NCBI GenBank assembly: GCA_019614645.1
Contig: JABWDB010000016.1
Location: forward strand, 3,782,001-3,846,000
DNA from: Stratiolaelaps scimitus
Lineage: Eukaryota; Arthropoda; Arachnida; Mesostigmata; Laelapidae
Direction: 5' to 3'
Length of the DNA stretch: 64,000 bases
Position 1 is the stretch's first letter, and each line of letters begins with the position of its first letter. Shown here piece after piece: positions 59,775 to 64,000 of this stretch. A program made the translations under genes and the position numbers. The notes beneath the pieces were generated by a model. The model was not told the origin of the DNA. It did not search any database and was given only the letters and a program-made list of their open reading frames with translations.

Positions 59775-60929
59775 ACTGAGCGTGAGCAGAGAACTGTATT
59801 CGATATCTCATTGATATAGGAAGATTGAAAAAATAAATCGATTGATTAAATTGTTATTCCCGTCAATTGAAAGTGCTAGTATTAACGAAAGTGTTTAGTA
59901 TTCAGCGAGATTAGTAGATTTAAGCTGGCTGAATGGCCAGTGAATTTCAATGGATGGAGGACCAATATTAGTCGAGGTCCTATCAGCACCTTCAAGGTGT
60001 TCTCAAATCCCGTGACATTTCGTGGTGTAACACAATGAATACTTCGCTAGAACGACAGCTAATATTTGTGTTTCGTCTCGTAAACAGAACACGCTAGTCT
60101 GTTAGTTCTTGGTGTCAAATCAGGGTGGGGACCACCTCACTCGTAATATCAACATATCAACCTGATAAATTGAAGCAGTATCGCTCTTCGTCTTCCCCCA
60201 CCTCTGGTACAGTCCAATGCTTCACTAACACCTCGCCTGTTATCAATCTTAATCGTCTCCGGAGCTCCACCGATTTTCTATGGAACTTAGCAGTTCGCTT
60301 CGGTGAGGTCAGTCGCGTTTCTATAACTCGCCTCACCCAAACAAAGCCCATCGCTTGGTTGTCCTCGCATTTTTTCTAGGAGACTAATGGACGCACAGCT
60401 TTGTCCTTGCTGGGGTACTCTGCTGGAGCACCTTGTTATTCTGAACCTGGGCCTGAAGCGGAAAGCCCTCCGACAGGCCTCTATCTACCAGGAATCGCGG
60501 TTTTGCGCCCCGCACAACATAGAACAATCTCGCTAAGTTGGTAAATTACCGCTGAGTTAACATATCTATATAATTATAGCACAGCATGCCTCGGAGGCTG
60601 CATGTAAAGTATAGAACACAAGCAAGTATTCGCGTGGCCTCATGCATTTTATCCAACTCAGGCAATTGAATTATACACAACTTGAATTATACACAAGTTA
60701 GCGGATTGCTATTATACAAACACTTCTAAGATTTTTCCAAGTGTATTAATAATATATATGCATCGATGAACCAGCCTCGACTGCCGATGGTGTGATGGAT
60801 AGCCCGACGGGTGACTCGTTGTTTTCTAATATCCGTGTTTTTGAGCAGTAAACTGCCCAACTGTGTCGTTTCGCAATCTCTGCAGACCCAAGGAGGTAAC
60901 ACCTCCCTTCCTCTCTGTCTCTCTCATTG

Positions 60930-60953
60930 TTATATATATATATATATATATAT
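60930..60953. repeat. (TA)n microsatellite
   Basis: About 12 TA units after a CT-rich run; a similar tract lies at 61,212-61,232. Confidence 0.95.
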
Positions 60954-62892
60954 GTACTGAAAAAAAAGCATTGCCAAGTACCTCGTCGTATTTGTCTACA
61001 TATTGGCGGAAATGCGTGTGGAGTCAATCTCTGCGGCGAGGAGCGTGGCGACTCTGGCCATTCTTGACCCCCCCTTCTCTGGATGAAGCACATAACGCTC
61101 AGAAGTTGGACAAAATAGTCGCAGGCTAACCTTTAACGAAACTACAAACAGAATGATGCTGTATACGATTGGCTGTTCGCGACTGTAGTTTTATTTATCT
61201 TCGTGCACATGTATATATATATATATATATATCCTGCGTCACGTTTCCTTATGGTTCCGCCGAAGAGCGAGAAGCTCCGGGACGCGCTAGTGGTGTTACC
61301 AGCAGCCGCATCAAAGATCACGCTCGCGTTCGTTCTGTGAGTGGCTAGCTTTCCTCTTGCTACACTTGAACACGTTTGATCGTTCACTTAGACAGGATGA
61401 ATGGGTCTGTTACTACACGACAACGATCTCGTGGCCACTATCTATTACTACTACTGCTGCTAGAACTGCCACAGGCTACGATGTTGACTACTAGTATTTA
61501 TCTCTTGTAACAGTACCACGCGATTCACTATGGGATGAGATGATGCTGCGCGCTCGTGGGTAAACGCTCGTGGATCCGATGATGACGTTTGACGCCGGAT
61601 GCACTGCTGATGTTTGGTCATTTTTGTGAGTTTACTGATCGAAGAATGATCAGCAGCTTGCGGCTAGATGCTCGTCGTGGGTGGCGACTTACACATCTAA
61701 TAGTAAAGTCATAGGGACGGTTTACGAGCTGTGTGCTATAGTGGTTCGGTTCCGTATGCCTCCACTGTGTGTTTATTTTGATTATCAGCCGTGATCGTGG
61801 TGGTGTCGAGAGCAGAGTTCGCAAATGGAGAACAAGCTTGGTCTCTCCCTCTCGATCTGTACAAGAGGAAACGGAAGTTTTCTATGAAGCCGATGCGATA
61901 TAGCTCAATGCCATCAAATTCTGTGTACTATTTACTTCTCTTTGGGAATCGATCGAGTACAACGAGTGTATTCTGTGCGAAGCCAGCCGTTGCTACATGC
62001 ATTGTTGAATCGTACCCTTGAATTAATATTCGTCTGTCACATCATTGCGACTACGTTAGTGAGACTCAGGGCTCAGAAATCTAGAAATGACAAAGATGTG
62101 TACCTTGGAAGCGATCTCGCTTATCGCACACTCTTTAACGTTATACTCCAACCTCTCAGTGTTCTCTTTGCGTTGGGCGAGAGCATGAGAAAAATGGCAC
62201 AATAAAAACCGTACGCCTTGCCGTTTAGTCTCGACTGAGTAGACCTGAATACAACATAATTCTGTTGTTTGTCTTAGAATCACAGACGTCAGATGTCACC
62301 ACAATCTGAGACGAGAGACAAAGGCCATTCATAGCTGTGTCGACGCGGGTCCCGCGTATTTCGAGATACCATCAATTAAATAAGTAGTTGTGGGAGGAGA
62401 AGCAGAAGAAGTCGTGTACTTATAATATGATTACTATTAATATTAAATAATAATAATCATAATAATGCAAATCTAAAACATGCATTATAACATGCTTTTC
62501 ATTTCTAATGCGTTCCATGGGTTGTGGTGGCTAGTCAGTTCCTCGCTGTTTTGTGCTACTGTGTAATTGCTACTGCGGTTCGTCCGATTCAGCGTAGTAG
62601 GTCTGCAGTCAAGCCATCCATAGATAAGTCGATTCGGATGCTGTCTCGAGCCAGCAGGTGTCAACATCGGACCGCATCTGTTATCAGTCTGTGAATCATC
62701 GATAGATCATTCTACAAACGGCGAGAGAATCGCCGGACACAAATCACATATACATACATAGATACTCATCTTGTTTCTATGGTTTGGTCCACTTTTCACT
62801 ATAGAGTCATTGTATGTAGACGCTGCTTAGGTAACAATGGGCCAATTGAAACGACTCGGCGTTGCGCCGCTGATGTGTAACAAACAAATACA

Positions 62893-62975
62893 CGTGACAT
62901 ATAAGAGAGCTGCTTAAGCATTGTAAAATTGCAGCTCCTTTAATATACCAATAAAACCTTTACCTTACCGAACAC
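62893..62975 (+). mobile_element. SINE tail fragment
   Basis: GTGACATATAAGAGAGCTGC, CTTAAGCATTGTAAAATTGC, then CAGCTCCTTTAATATACCAA and an AAAACCTTTACCTTACC end. It matches the reverse complement of 5,632-5,700 almost base for base, better than the 11.6-kb copy does. The tRNA-like head is absent. Confidence 0.8.
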
Positions 62976-63135
62976 AGCGTTCACGTATGGCGCTCAAACG
63001 TCATTGAAGGGCTGTCGTTCGCAAGCGCTGAACTGAATCAAATTGTAAATTAACTATAGAATTTCGCAGGGTTCGCTGTCTCTCTGTATGCAATCATGCT
63101 TTGCTACTCGCAAAATGAGGCCCCTTTGTGTAGCA

Positions 63136-63372
63136 TCATCCGTGGCGCGCTGAAATTGACGCGATATAACAGCTATCGCCTTTACCTGGTAACAAGCGCT
63201 GTGGGTAGCTGTCAGGACGGCTTGCCTCGGGCAATCCGGCAACTTCGAGGTAAACCGTGCGCTCGAGAGGGTTGATTTGACGTTCGACAAATCGATCATG
63301 GGATGATGTTTGGCCGTTGCTCGTGTCTGACACAATGCGTATATATGTGACAACATGCAGTGCTCCTGTGAC
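63136..63372 (-). CDS. Candidate exon of an unrecognised gene
   Basis: Minus-strand segment after an AATGACAG acceptor, open for 78 codons to a TGA at 63,136-63,138; it could instead end at donor CCAG|GTAAAG (63,186). Codon use looks protein-like, with acidic and hydrophobic residues well mixed (RFVERQINPLERTVYLEVAG). A shifted frame of 100 codons overlaps it. No family was recognised. Confidence 0.27.
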   Translation of the reverse strand, partial: VTGALHVVTYIRIVSDTSNGQTSSHDRFVERQINPLERTVYLEVAGLPEASRPDSYPQRLLPGKGDSCYIASISARHG

Positions 63373-63599
63373 CTGTCATTGATGACAGTGTCGGCGTGGT
63401 CACAGGTGTTGTCACGTCAAGTGGCTTTACTGTTTCTGTCGACAATTTCATCTAAAATATATTAAACTCAGTTACCTGTTTATCTCGTTTCTATGATACG
63501 TGCTTCCTAATCTTCGCTGTACGTGAAGTAATGACTGGGTAATATCAACCAGACAAGAAAATAAGATTTCCAAGTTGACTGATCTAAGCCTCGGTCTAC

Positions 63600-63730
63600 C
63601 CAAGGAAGGCCACAATAGAAGCTTCCTGTAGTGTTTATCCCCTTGACACCCTTCATCCGAGCGATTAGCAGAGACTGCACGAGCAAACCGTTGGAGACAC
63701 TGCTAAATGCCATCGCGCGGTTGATCTTCA
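63600..63730 (-). CDS. Candidate upstream exon of the same unrecognised gene
   Basis: After acceptor CGCAACAG the minus strand reads KINRAMAFSSVSNGLLVQSL and on to FYCGLPW before donor TGG|GTAGAC, phase 0, which fits the acceptor at 63,373. It has hydrophobic patches but no clear membrane helix or motif. The gene, if real, would begin beyond 64,000. Confidence 0.2.
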
Positions 63731-64000
63731 CTGTTGCGATTTAATAAACTGATACCTCCTAGGGATTTACAGATAGAATAGATTGATCGGACATAGTCAA
63801 CTTGTCGCGATCTCCAACGCGCGATTCAGCTGAATGAAATTCGATCAAGCGTTCCCTTTACAGGGCTAAAGTGTGGCCATTCATGTAATCGACGCACAAA
63901 TGGGCCAACCAGTCTACTGGTTAATATTTACGACGGCGCGGTATAATAATAATATGCGTGTGCCTATTTTGTTTATGATAATATTCCGTTACTATAATTA
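63731..64000. other. Window edge, nothing recognised
   Basis: AT-rich sequence with no recognised feature. Confidence 0.4.

Larger units (their letters stand above)
56430..63135. other. Gene-poor stretch / continued intron
   Basis: AT-rich with several (TA)n runs and an imperfect one at 57,640-57,678. No PACS exon or other known domain was seen. The SINE tail at 62.9 kb is listed separately. Confidence 0.4.

Noticed and set aside
60157..60351. Retroelement integrase-like fragment on minus
   Set aside because: One frame shows a weak GxPxTIxxDN-like string, but the frame is broken and no second catalytic motif is visible.

Overview
This is eukaryotic nuclear DNA, most likely from an arthropod. 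Coding exons are short and joined by GT..AG introns, spacers are long and AT-rich, (TA)n tracts are frequent, and there is debris of tRNA-derived SINEs, a mariner element and an R1/Jockey-like non-LTR retrotransposon. A mite or other chelicerate is a reasonable guess, but nothing here fixes the species. No bacterial operon, CRISPR array, phage or virus is visible.

Layout. Positions 1-30,150 are gene-poor: microsatellites, SINE pieces (5.63-5.78, 11.6 and 28.6 kb), two copies of a non-LTR 3' end (7.32-7.68 kb on +, 26.96-27.60 kb on -) and an internally deleted mariner (21.55-21.80 kb). No open frame there could be tied to a known protein.

Positions 30,155-42,126 hold four complete housekeeping-type genes, each rebuilt exon by exon with matching intron phases: mRpL21 (-, 4 coding exons, 187 aa, mitochondrial large ribosomal subunit), PSMG3 (+, 2 coding exons, 157 aa, proteasome assembly chaperone 3), an eight-finger C2H2 zinc-finger gene (+, 6 coding exons, 403 aa) and SEH1 (-, 5 coding exons, 336 aa, WD40 nucleoporin/GATOR2 subunit). 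mRpL21 and PSMG3 are divergent; the zinc-finger gene and SEH1 converge, with a 59-bp (TA)n tract between their 3' ends. The genes serve unrelated pathways, so this is a cluster by position and not by function.

Positions 42,127-64,000 are gene-poor again, except for the first coding exon of a PACS-family sorting protein (46,767-46,888, +). No second PACS exon was found in the remaining 17 kb, so intron 1 probably runs to the end of the window or beyond. Two GC-rich stretches (50.2-53.2 kb and 55.0-56.4 kb) look like promoter/5'UTR sequence. The second ends in a tiny ATG exon (56,401-56,429) with a donor in the same phase as PACS exon 1, a possible alternative first exon. At the right edge (63.1-63.7 kb, -) two phase-compatible open segments may be exons of an unrecognised gene.

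No previously undescribed system was found. The strongest leads are the alternative PACS start, the duplicated zinc-finger exons and the SINE family with a conserved tail.
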